Source of the DNA: Cyanobacteria bacterium UBA5018 | GTDB lineage: Bacteria > Cyanobacteriota > Cyanobacteriia > PCC-6307 > Cyanobiaceae | Direction: 5' to 3' | Assembly (NCBI GenBank): GCA_002396505.1 | Contig: DGYA01000001.1 | Location: forward strand, 13,559-77,558 | Length of the DNA: 64,000 bases | Part shown: positions 1 to 7,238 of the stretch, in pieces | Position numbering within the stretch: position 1 is the first letter of the stretch | Layout of the letters: each line of letters opens with the position of its first letter | Notes under the pieces: model-generated | Told to the model about the DNA's origin: nothing | What the model saw: the letters and a program-made list of their open reading frames with translations, nothing else | The model's database searches: none | Position numbers and translations under genes: made by a program

Positions 1-1
1 C

Positions 2-667
2 CCCAGCCATCGATTTGTCTATGTGAGTTCGGCTGGGGTCTATGCCGATAGTGAGCTCTGGCCCCTCCACGAAGAAAGCCCCACCGATCCCCAGAGCCGC
101 CACGCCGGCAAGCTGCACACAGAAGCCTGGTTGCGCCAGCAGGGCATCCCCTTCACCAGTTTTCGGCCCACCTACATCTACGGGCCCGGAAATTACAACC
201 CAGTGGAGAGCTGGTTCTTCGATCGGATTGTGCACGGCCGCCCCGTGCCTCTGCCCGGCGATGGCAGCACGATCACCCAGCTGGGGCACGTGGAGGACCT
301 AGCGGCGGCGATGGCGCGCTGCATCGAGGTGGATGCCGCTACCAATCGCATCTACAACTGCACGGGGCTGCAGGGCATCAGCTTCCGGGGGCTGGTGGCG
401 GCTGCCGCCAGGGCCTGTGGCCGCGATCCAGCCGCCGTGGAGATCCGCAGCTTTGATCCCGCCGGTCTAGACAAAAAAGCCCGCAAAGCTTTTCCGCTGC
501 GCCTGGCCCATTTCCTCACCGATACCTCCCGAGTGCGGCGGGAGCTGGCGCTGCAACCCCGGTTCGACAACCTGGAAACCGGCCTAGCGGACAGCTACGC
601 CAACGACTACGCCCAGCAGCCCCCCACCAACCCAGATTTCAGTGGTGACGAAGCGCTACTGGCCTGA
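2..667 (+). CDS. NAD-dependent epimerase/dehydratase family protein (CSP41b-like), 5' end outside window
   Basis: The reading frame is open from the first bases of the window, so the N-terminal NAD-binding half is missing. What remains begins with FVYVSSAGVY and continues with the typical downstream part of an extended short-chain dehydrogenase. A HAGKLHTEAWL segment occupies the place of the YxxxK catalytic motif, so Tyr is replaced by His. This is followed by FRPTYIYGPGNYNP and a LGHVEDLA segment. Loss of catalytic Tyr with retention of the fold is a property of the CSP41/chloroplast stem-loop RNA-binding relatives of epimerases found in cyanobacteria and plastids. RNA binding or ribosome association is therefore more likely than sugar epimerisation, but this is inference from family. 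It converges with pgsA. Confidence 0.8.
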   Translation, partial: PSHRFVYVSSAGVYADSELWPLHEESPTDPQSRHAGKLHTEAWLRQQGIPFTSFRPTYIYGPGNYNPVESWFFDRIVHGRPVPLPGDGSTITQLGHVEDLAAAMARCIEVDAATNRIYNCTGLQGISFRGLVAAAARACGRDPAAVEIRSFDPAGLDKKARKAFPLRLAHFLTDTSRVRRELALQPRFDNLETGLADSYANDYAQQPPTNPDFSGDEALLA

Positions 668-694
668 CAGTCCCACAGATCCGCATTAACAATG

Positions 695-721
695 TTTTCA
701 CGAATATATCTATAGTGAAAA
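695..721. terminator. Weak hairpin between convergent genes
   Basis: A 7-bp inverted repeat (TTTTCAC ... GTGAAAA) with a 13-base AT-rich loop lies between the stop codons of the convergent epimerase-like gene and pgsA. Its ends are T/A rich on both strands, so it could terminate in both directions. The stem is short and the call is tentative. Confidence 0.35.
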
Positions 722-775
722 TATCAAGGCCGATAGGCAATATTCTCAGCAAGCCCTAAATATAAACTTTAGTGG

Positions 776-1318
776 CTATTCAATCTTGGCAGGGCCCATG
801 CCAGCGGCCAGGTAGTGGATAGCCGAGCTCAGGGCCAGGGCCAGCGACGGCCAAAACAGCCACCAGCCCAGCCGTTGCAAAAAAGCGCTGGCTGGCCAGG
901 AGGCAGGCCAGAGCAGCAGCAGCAGGCTGAGGCATTGGAGCACCGTCTTGGCCTTGCCGCTGCTGGATGCCGGCCCACCGCTGGTCTGGCCGGCCCGCCA
1001 ACCGGAAATAAGCAGCTCCCGGGCCAGCAGCAGCCATACCGCCCATAGGGGCAGGATCTGTTGCTGGGCCAGCCACAGCAGGGGGGCGCTCACCAGGATT
1101 TTGTCGGTGAGTGGATCGAGGCGGGCACCCCATACCGAGCCGCCGCCGGCCCTGCGGGCCAATGAGCCATCCAGCCAGTCGCTGAGGCTGCCGCCAAGCA
1201 ACAACAGCCAGGCGATTACCGGCTGCTGGGCGCTGAGGGCTAGCAGCAGCGGCAGGGCGATTACAGCCCGCATCAAGGTGAGCCCATCGGCCAACTGCCG
1301 CAGACGTCTGGGGTTCAT
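776..1318 (-). CDS. pgsA: CDP-diacylglycerol--glycerol-3-phosphate 3-phosphatidyltransferase
   Basis: A 180-residue integral membrane protein of the CDP-alcohol phosphatidyltransferase family. The signature D-x2-DG-x2-AR-x8-G-x3-D-x3-D is fully present (DWLDGSLARR followed by GARLDPLTDK, around residues 47-74) and supplies the metal and CDP ligands. Several hydrophobic helices follow. The enzyme condenses CDP-diacylglycerol with glycerol-3-phosphate to give phosphatidylglycerolphosphate, the first committed step to phosphatidylglycerol, an essential thylakoid lipid. The length is normal for PgsA. The start is the ATG at 1318. The gene is transcribed divergently from the CBS protein with only about 50 bases between starts. 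Assignment to PgsA rather than another CDP-alcohol transferase rests on length and single-copy logic. Confidence 0.88.
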   Translation of the reverse strand: MNPRRLRQLADGLTLMRAVIALPLLLALSAQQPVIAWLLLLGGSLSDWLDGSLARRAGGGSVWGARLDPLTDKILVSAPLLWLAQQQILPLWAVWLLLARELLISGWRAGQTSGGPASSSGKAKTVLQCLSLLLLLWPASWPASAFLQRLGWWLFWPSLALALSSAIHYLAAGMGPAKIE

Positions 1319-1370
1319 CGGCGCATGCCACGCTCAGACCCAGAATGCCTGCACATCGATCCCTCCACCC

Positions 1371-1835
1371 GTGGTGCAACTACCGGTCTCAGCCGTGATG
1401 ACAGCGCCAGTGCTGAGTGTCAGCGCCGAAACGCCGCTGCAAGAGGCGGTCAAGTTGCTCAGCGAAAAGCACATCAGCGGTTTGCCGGTGGTGGATGCCG
1501 CCGGATTGCTGGTGGGTGAACTGAGCGAAAAGGATCTGATGGTGCGGGAGAGCGGTTTCGATGCCGGGCCCTATGTGCTGTTGCTAGACGCCGTGATCTA
1601 CCTGCGCAATCCGCTGCAATGGGATAAGCAGGTGCACCAGGTGTTGGGCAACACCGTGGCCGAACTGATGAGCTCCCATCCCCACAGCTGCGCCGCTGAT
1701 CTGCCCTTGCCGGCAGCGGCGAAGTTGTTGAATGAGCGCAGCACCCAGCGCCTGTTCGTGCTCGATGCCAACCACAAACTTGTCGGTGTGCTTACCCGCG
1801 GAGATGTGGTGAGAGCGCTGGCGAATGCCGAATGA
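1371..1835 (+). CDS. Tandem CBS-domain protein
   Basis: About 154 residues consisting almost entirely of two CBS motifs. The first begins at VSAVMTAPVLSVSAETPL and contains GLPVVDAAGLLVGELSEKDL. The second covers AELMSSHPHSCAADLPL to LVGVLTRGDVVRAL. An insert of about 30 residues lies between them (GPYVLLLDAVIYLRNP). Paired CBS domains bind adenine nucleotides and act as energy or ligand sensors. As a stand-alone protein its target is unknown. The frame is open upstream into the pgsA gene, but the domain begins at V-S-A-V-M, so GTG at 1371 or 1374 (or ATG at 1398) is preferred. It is divergent from pgsA. Confidence 0.82.
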   Translation: MVQLPVSAVMTAPVLSVSAETPLQEAVKLLSEKHISGLPVVDAAGLLVGELSEKDLMVRESGFDAGPYVLLLDAVIYLRNPLQWDKQVHQVLGNTVAELMSSHPHSCAADLPLPAAAKLLNERSTQRLFVLDANHKLVGVLTRGDVVRALANAE

Positions 1836-1881
1836 GCTGCAGGGAGGCTGGCTGGGAACTATTCCAGCTGCCCTGCACAAC

Positions 1882-3363
1882 TCAAGGTGGCGGTAGCGGC
1901 AATGGTGGTGGCATGGCTGGACTTTGCTGCGGCAGGGGTGACGGCTGCACAGAGGCAGGCGAGCTGGAGGCTTGGGCAGTAGGTACAGGTGGCGGCGCCA
2001 CCAGGTTGGCTCTGGCTGGCTGGCCGGTTTCGGCTGCACCAGTGGGCGCTGGGCCAGGGGCAGGGCCGCCTTGGGGGTTGGCCGTTCCCCGGTTCTCCGG
2101 CTCAAGCACTTCAGCTGGACTGGCTTCCAGGGCCGGCAAACTGGTGCCCTGGGGCAGGATCACTGGCGCACTCAGGTCATCGGGGAATTTGAGGGGCTCT
2201 GGCGGCTCGCTGGCGGAAGCGGGATTGTTGTTGTCCTGGCGCTGGCGTTCCCGCAGGGCCAGGGGATCGGCGCTGATCGGCGGTTCCCGCAGCGGCGCCT
2301 TGTCGTTGGAGCGATGCGGATCGCTGCCCCGCGGTGCCCAGAACAGCCGGGCCAGCGGCTCCACCCCCTGCTCCATCAGCCGATTGAAGCCGGCTAAAAC
2401 GCGATCGACCAGCTGGCCGCCGAGGGTCTGGCCGCATTGGAACGGATTACCGCAGCCCTGGGAGACGTTGCGCAGGGCCAAACCCGCCAGCAGGGATCCC
2501 CGCAGGGGAACGGACCGGCGGCTCAGCCTCAGCATGTAGGGCACGTGCACAAAACTGGTGGCCCCACCGCTGATCCAGTTGGCGTCGGCATTGCTAAAGC
2601 CTTTTTCACCGGGAATGATGAAGCGACTCTTGGAGGCGTGGTCTGGGAGGTAGGCGGCCCTCAGTCCGCGGCTGCGGGCCAGGGCACGGGTTTGCTCCAG
2701 GGTGAGGCCATCGCGGCTCATCAACACCTCCAGCCTGCCGTCGGCGCGCAGCCCAAACAGCATCCGAATCCTGGGCAGGAAATAGCGGATCTGCTGACCC
2801 ATCGAAATGCTGTAGGCCCCCTTGTATTGCGGCGGTGGCTGTTCCAGATCGTTGTAGATGCTGTGCAGGCCGCCGATGAAGGTGTCGTAGCGGCGGGACC
2901 GCTCCGCAGTCAGTTCGCCATAGCCAAACTCCACCCCGCCATCGTTGCGAATGCCCAAAAAGGCCCGCTGACGAGCTGCTGTGCGGTTGATGCCTCGCCA
3001 CACCCGCTCACCCAGCTTTAAATCGCCCAGCGGCACCGTGAGCTCGCGGCCCTGGGCGTCCACGTGCCGCTCATACATGGGTCCGGAGACAAAGGCCAGG
3101 GCGCTGCTGTCGGCGTAGGCCTCCTGTTCGCGGTCCCAGCCCTCCAACAGATCGATTCCCACCTGGCGTGGATCGAAATCCAGGGCATAGGCCTCTTGGT
3201 CGGCCAGGTAGCGAAAAGGCTGGCCATCGGCGGCGGTAAGCAGCTGGGCAACCGCCTTGGGCCGCTCGGGCATCGGTGGAGCTATGGCCACCAGAAAGGT
3301 GATAAGCCCCACCGGCAGGGCAATCATCCAGGCCCGCTTGACGCGCCACAGCCGGCGCCGCAC
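1882..3363 (-). CDS. Membrane-anchored secreted protein, possibly phosphodiester-glycosidase (DUF2233)-like, with Pro-rich tail
   Basis: About 490 residues. An arginine-rich N-terminus and one hydrophobic helix (MIALPVGLITFLVAIAP) look like a signal anchor that places the rest outside the plasma membrane. The central 300 residues form a globular domain containing FLGIRNDGGVEFGYGELT and FSNADANWISGGATSFVHVP. These glycine-rich stretches remind me of the NAGPA/DUF2233 fold, but I cannot confirm this. The last 120 residues are rich in Pro, Ala and Glu and look disordered. The start is unclear: the frame is open to a TTG at 3435, but GTG at 3363 leads straight into the basic segment before the membrane helix. 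It converges with the CBS gene. No function is asserted. Confidence 0.7.
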   Translation of the reverse strand: MRRRLWRVKRAWMIALPVGLITFLVAIAPPMPERPKAVAQLLTAADGQPFRYLADQEAYALDFDPRQVGIDLLEGWDREQEAYADSSALAFVSGPMYERHVDAQGRELTVPLGDLKLGERVWRGINRTAARQRAFLGIRNDGGVEFGYGELTAERSRRYDTFIGGLHSIYNDLEQPPPQYKGAYSISMGQQIRYFLPRIRMLFGLRADGRLEVLMSRDGLTLEQTRALARSRGLRAAYLPDHASKSRFIIPGEKGFSNADANWISGGATSFVHVPYMLRLSRRSVPLRGSLLAGLALRNVSQGCGNPFQCGQTLGGQLVDRVLAGFNRLMEQGVEPLARLFWAPRGSDPHRSNDKAPLREPPISADPLALRERQRQDNNNPASASEPPEPLKFPDDLSAPVILPQGTSLPALEASPAEVLEPENRGTANPQGGPAPGPAPTGAAETGQPARANLVAPPPVPTAQASSSPASVQPSPLPQQSPAMPPPLPLPPP

Positions 3364-3580
3364 TGGCCTGGATCTGTTGCGGGAGCTAGCGGGGGCCTGG
3401 GGGCTGACCAGCTGCCTACGGGAGAGTGTCTTCAAGCAACCAGAGGCCCGCCGGCCAACAGCCAGATGAGCTCACGTTGGGGGCGGGTGCGGCTGCCCGT
3501 CAAGCGAGACAACAACTAAACAGCCCCAAAGGGGGCATAGATGTTAAACAAAATTGGTTGGCACTGCTCGTAAATGCAGC

Positions 3581-4198
3581 TTATGCCAGGCCCATCCCCC
3601 GCAAATATGCAGGACGAGCCTGGGTGGCGCTGATCGTGGCCTGCACGTTGGGGTAGGGGCTGAGGTCGAGCTGGGGGAAGAAGATCGGCAGGTAGGCCAG
3701 GTAGGCATTCACGGCACAGTCGGCCACGCTCCAGTCGCCAACAGCATCGGGCCCTGCCAAGGGGGCCAGCAGCGAGCGACCGCCGGCCAGCAGCCGATCG
3801 AGCACCTCCATCAGGCGAGGAAACTCCTTTTCGCGGTTGGTGGGCACGAACAGGGCTATCGCCAGGGTGGCATTGGCGAACAGCACCCACTGGCTGGCCA
3901 GGGCCCGCCGCTGGGCACCGCCGGGACCCTGGAATTCGCCGCCGTAATGCTCAGCCAGGTGCAACAAAATTGCACCACTTTCAAACAGATTGAGTGGTTG
4001 TCCCTGGCTGTCGCTGAAGGCTGAGTCCACCAAAGCCGGCACCTTGGCGAAGGGATTGATGTTGATAAATGGCTGCTGGCGGTGTTCGCCTGCCTCCATA
4101 TCCAGCTGCACCCACTGATAGGGAATGCCCTTCTCCTCCATATACCAACGGGGCATGGAGGCGCGGGAACGGGCACCGCCGTAGAGGCTGAGGGTCAT
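3581..4198 (-). CDS. Glutathione S-transferase family protein
   Basis: About 205 residues. The N-terminal thioredoxin-fold half reads MTLSLYGGARSRASMPRWYM, then NPFAKVPALVD and the glutathione-binding ESGAILLHLAEHYGG (Glu-Ser of the gamma-glutamyl site). The C-terminal half is the all-helical GST domain with WSVADCAVNAYLAYLP. The catalytic Ser or Cys usually found near residue 10 would be one of the serines in GARSRAS. The likely role is glutathione conjugation or peroxide detoxification in the cytoplasm; the substrate is not predictable. Two in-frame ATGs (4204 and 4198) are possible starts. The gene is divergent from the AAA/polyferredoxin gene, with about 160 bases between starts that must hold both promoters. 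Confidence 0.9.
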   Translation of the reverse strand: MTLSLYGGARSRASMPRWYMEEKGIPYQWVQLDMEAGEHRQQPFININPFAKVPALVDSAFSDSQGQPLNLFESGAILLHLAEHYGGEFQGPGGAQRRALASQWVLFANATLAIALFVPTNREKEFPRLMEVLDRLLAGGRSLLAPLAGPDAVGDWSVADCAVNAYLAYLPIFFPQLDLSPYPNVQATISATQARPAYLRGMGLA

Positions 4199-4362
4199 GG
4201 CCATGGCCTGCAGTGGATTGGCATCCTCTCCCAGCAGCGACAGAGGCACCAGCGGCAGAGGCAGCAGCGGCAGCAGCAGTCGCCTCCCCGGCTGTGGGGG
4301 CCCAGAATCAAGATCTTGAGCGGAGTCGGTGCGTGATCGAGCCGAAAACCGGCCAAAACCCC

Positions 4363-6615
4363 ATGCCCCAACCCCAGCAGCCAGACAAGCTGCAGAGGTG
4401 GGCTCCCTACCTGGTGGGCCGCTGCCGGCGGGGCATTGTGGGCAGCAGCAGGTATGCCCAGCGGCTAAGGGAACAAATCCGCCAGGCCGCCGCCGACCCC
4501 AAACTTCCAGCGGTGTTGATTAGCGGCGAGCCGGGCCTGGAAAAGGACAACATCGCCGCCCTGATTCATTACGGCTCGCCAGCCCGCAAGCGGCCACTGC
4601 TGCGAGTTGATGGGGCCAGCCTGGGGGAAGACGGGGCCCAGTTATTCGGCACAGAGGCAAATAATGGCGAAAATGGACTGCTGGCTTGCATAGATGGCGC
4701 CGGCCTGCTGATCGATCAACTCGATCGGGTGCCCAAGGCCCTGGGGCCCGCCCTGCAGCGGCTGGCCGAAACTGGCCAATGGCAACCGGCCGGGGCGGGG
4801 GCCGGGGCCGGGGCCGGGGCGATCCGGCAATTCAGCGGCAGGCTGTTCTTCACCACCGAGACGGCGGCGCCGCTGCTGGATCGCCACTGCAGCTTGATCC
4901 GGGTGCCACCGCTGCGGGTGCGGCGCCAAGATCTGGGCGAATGGCTGCGCTACGGCGTCCGCCAGCGCAGTCTCAAGCTGGGCTGGCAGCCAGCACCGCG
5001 GGTACCGGAAACAGTAATTAAACGGCTGCAGAGCTACGACTTCCCCAACAACTTACGCGAGTTGGAGGTGCTCATCTATCGGGCGATGCAACAGGCTCGC
5101 CGCCAGGGACTGCAAAAGTCTGTGGATGCTAAACAGTCTGTGGATGCTAAACAGGCTGCCGAGACGCAACAGGCTGCCGGTACGCAACAGGCTGCCAGGA
5201 CGCAACAATCTTCCGATACTCAAAAGTCTGCCGGCAAGCGCAGCCAGCCAGAACCGCAACAGCCGGTAGAGCTGCCGGAGGATGTGTTTTGGACCGACGA
5301 GCGCAACCCCCGGCCCCGCTTTGATCTCTGGCGCTGGAAACCGGCGCTGCGCAACTGGATGCGCTCCCCCAGGCTGTGGAACACGCTGCTGTTCGGGCTG
5401 GTCAGCTGGATATTTGTGCTGGTGAACCTGTGGCTGTGGCTGGGCCCCCAGGACCGGGCCCACAACGGTGGCTTGAACCTGTTCTGGGCCTGGTGGTGGC
5501 CACTGATTTTGATCACCTATCCGCTGGTGGGCCGGCTGTGGTGCTCCTTTTGCCCCTTCATGGTGTGGGGCGAAATTGTGCAAAGGCTGGCGGGCCGCCT
5601 GGGCTGGCAGCCCCGACCCTGGCCGCGGGGGGACAGCGATAGCTGGGGGGCACCCCTGCTGGCGGCCGGTTTCGCCTGCATCCTGCTCTGGGAGGAATTG
5701 GCGAACCTGGAGAACAGCGCCTGGCGCAGCAGCACCTTGCTACTGCTGATCACGGCCGGGGCGGTGCTGGGCTCGCTGCTGTTTGAGAAGCGCTTCTGGT
5801 GCCGCTATTTGTGTCCGGTGGGGGGCATGAACGGCTTGTTCGCCAAGTTGGCGATCACTGAACTGCGCGCCCAGGTGGGCACCTGCAGCGGCAGCTGCAG
5901 CAGCTATGGCTGTTTCAAGGGTGGGCCTGCGGTGGGGGAAGGGCTGGCCACGCCGGGCTGTCCGCTCGCCACCCATCCGGCCCATCTGGCCGACAACCGC
6001 AACTGCGTGCTCTGCCTCACCTGCGCCCAGGCCTGTCCCCACCGCTCGGTGCAATTGAGAGTGCGACCACCAGCGGCCGATCTACAGCGGGAAATGCAAC
6101 CTCCAGCCGCTGAGGCGGGGCTGATCCTGGTGCTGGCCGGCGGGGTGTGCCTGCACCACTGGCAAAGGCTGTGGGGCTGGCTGGCCTGGGCGCCAAGCTC
6201 ACTCCATAACGGGCCCCTGCTGCCGCAGCTAGCGATCGCCACAGCCACCTTGGCCCTGCCCGCGGCGGGCTTCCTACTGCTGCGACCGATCGCCCCAGCC
6301 CGCCAGCGCCGGCTACTGCTCTATGCCCTGCTGCCGCTGCTGTGGGGCCTGCTGCTGGCAAGACACCTGCCGCTTGGCCTAAGCGAGGCGGGCCTGTTAA
6401 TGCCGGTGAGTACCGGCCTGGCTTGGCCAGGCTGGAGCGCCGATCCCCATGTGGTGGCCTTCTGCCAGAGCCTGGTGCTGCTGGTGGGTCTGCTGGGCAG
6501 CCTGGTGCTGATGCGCCGGCTGGGGCCCCAGGCTGGCTGGAGGTTGACCCTGGCTAGCGGCAGCTGTCTGCTGCTGGCCGCAGCCGGTCGCTGGCTGGTG
6601 GCCATGCCGCTCTAG
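4363..6615 (+). CDS. Fusion of degenerate sigma54-activator AAA domain with membrane polyferredoxin (NapH/CcoG-like)
   Basis: About 750 residues. Residues 20-250 resemble the AAA+ domain of NtrC-type activators (GIVGSSRYAQRLREQIRQAA, QLFGTEA, final YDFPNNLRELEVLIYRAM). The Walker A is altered to GEPGLEKD, Walker B ends in DQ rather than DE, and the GAFTGA loop that contacts sigma54 is missing. A linker of repeated 6-residue units (SVDAKQ, AAGTQQ) at about 255-310 follows. The remainder is a multi-helix membrane region with LWCSFCPF, WCRYLCPVGG and a ferredoxin-like CVLCLTCAQACPHRS, as in NapH/CcoG/RdxA proteins that carry electrons across or into the membrane through 4Fe-4S clusters. No C-terminal helix-turn-helix is present. 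Cyanobacteria have no sigma54, so transcription activation is unlikely. A redox-gated ATPase role is inference. ATG 4363 was chosen; GTG 4333 is possible. Confidence 0.82.
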   Translation: MPQPQQPDKLQRWAPYLVGRCRRGIVGSSRYAQRLREQIRQAAADPKLPAVLISGEPGLEKDNIAALIHYGSPARKRPLLRVDGASLGEDGAQLFGTEANNGENGLLACIDGAGLLIDQLDRVPKALGPALQRLAETGQWQPAGAGAGAGAGAIRQFSGRLFFTTETAAPLLDRHCSLIRVPPLRVRRQDLGEWLRYGVRQRSLKLGWQPAPRVPETVIKRLQSYDFPNNLRELEVLIYRAMQQARRQGLQKSVDAKQSVDAKQAAETQQAAGTQQAARTQQSSDTQKSAGKRSQPEPQQPVELPEDVFWTDERNPRPRFDLWRWKPALRNWMRSPRLWNTLLFGLVSWIFVLVNLWLWLGPQDRAHNGGLNLFWAWWWPLILITYPLVGRLWCSFCPFMVWGEIVQRLAGRLGWQPRPWPRGDSDSWGAPLLAAGFACILLWEELANLENSAWRSSTLLLLITAGAVLGSLLFEKRFWCRYLCPVGGMNGLFAKLAITELRAQVGTCSGSCSSYGCFKGGPAVGEGLATPGCPLATHPAHLADNRNCVLCLTCAQACPHRSVQLRVRPPAADLQREMQPPAAEAGLILVLAGGVCLHHWQRLWGWLAWAPSSLHNGPLLPQLAIATATLALPAAGFLLLRPIAPARQRRLLLYALLPLLWGLLLARHLPLGLSEAGLLMPVSTGLAWPGWSADPHVVAFCQSLVLLVGLLGSLVLMRRLGPQAGWRLTLASGSCLLLAAAGRWLVAMPL
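5115..5235. repeat. 18-bp imperfect tandem repeats in coding linker
   Basis: Six to seven imperfect 18-base units encode hexapeptides (SVDAKQ twice, then AAETQQ, AAGTQQ, AARTQQ, SSDTQK). They lie exactly between the AAA domain and the membrane polyferredoxin domain, where length change is tolerated. Confidence 0.8.
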
Positions 6616-6984
6616 CCAAAGTCCAGCGGCTAGCACCGGTGAGTGGCGCACCTGGGCACTGCGACCCACATACACCCAGGCCATGCCACCGCCCACCAGG
6701 GGCCACCACAGCCGTTGATAGAGCCTAGGCACCGCCTCCAGCTGATCGAGCTGGGCCAGACAGGCCTGGTCCACCCACACCAGTTCGCCCTGCAGCAGGC
6801 AGCCGGCCGCCTCCACCGAGCTCACCGGCACCGCCATCGGGAATGGGCCTAAATCATGCAATCGCAAGCCCTCCATGGCGGCCGGGCCCTCCCAGCGGGC
6901 CGTTGCCAGCCAGCGGTGATTGGCATGGCCCCGTTTGAGCGTGCCGTAGACGAACACGGGGATAATGCGATTGGTTGCTTCCAT
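6397..6984 (-). CDS. Gamma-glutamylcyclotransferase family protein with antisense read-through tail
   Basis: Residues 1-115 from ATG 6984 form a GGCT-like domain: VFVYGTLKRGHANH is the signature YGTL loop, and AQLDQLEAVPRLYQR carries the conserved Glu expected to act as catalytic acid/base. Such enzymes release 5-oxoproline from gamma-glutamyl compounds (glutathione turnover) or act as AIG2-like proteins. A domain of this type should end near residue 125. Here the frame continues for about 70 further residues rich in Gln, His and Pro, antisense to the 3' end of the polyferredoxin gene (219 bases of overlap). That tail has the composition expected for the reverse of a Leu/Trp-rich membrane helix and is probably not functional. 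The frame is open upstream to 7146, but the domain starts at 6984. Confidence 0.8.
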   Translation of the reverse strand: MEATNRIIPVFVYGTLKRGHANHRWLATARWEGPAAMEGLRLHDLGPFPMAVPVSSVEAAGCLLQGELVWVDQACLAQLDQLEAVPRLYQRLWWPLVGGGMAWVYVGRSAQVRHSPVLAAGLWLERHGHQPATGCGQQQTAAASQGQPPASLGPQPAHQHQAAQQTHQQHQALAEGHHMGIGAPAWPSQAGTHRH

Positions 6985-7075
6985 GGATTCGATGACCATC
7001 GCCCTGTTGATTGCCCTGGCCGGTTCCCTACTGCTGATGGTGCTTATCGTCAAGAAGCTGGAGCAACAGGCCTGA
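6983..7075 (+). CDS. Possible 30-residue single-helix membrane miniprotein
   Basis: A short frame starting at ATG 6983 (or ATG 6992) encodes 30 residues: MDSMTIALLIALAGSLLLMV followed by LIVKKLEQQA. It is one ideal transmembrane helix with a basic, amphipathic end, the architecture of small photosystem or cytochrome b6f subunits and of other bacterial miniproteins. I do not recognise it as PsbT, PsaM, PetM, PetN, PetL or Psb30. Its start codon shares the CCATGG palindrome with the start of the cyclotransferase gene on the other strand. No convincing ribosome binding site precedes it, so it may be chance. Confidence 0.35.
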   Translation: MDSMTIALLIALAGSLLLMVLIVKKLEQQA

Positions 7076-7238
7076 ACCAGCTGGTCAGGGCTGGGCCACG
7101 AGCCGCAGCCCCAGGCCATTGGGATCAGCCATGGCGCTTTATCCAAGCCTTTGGCCTGTACCCAGCTCAGCTGAGATCTGGGCGGTTAAATGAGGTTGCA
7201 AGGGTGGCCCCAATTTGCCCATCGGCATCCCGCAACTA

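Noticed and set aside
1832..2539. Plus-strand frame of 235 codons opposite the glycosidase-like gene
   Set aside because: A Gly/Ser/Trp-rich shadow of a GC-rich gene on the other strand. The minus-strand frame has a membrane anchor and a plausible domain.
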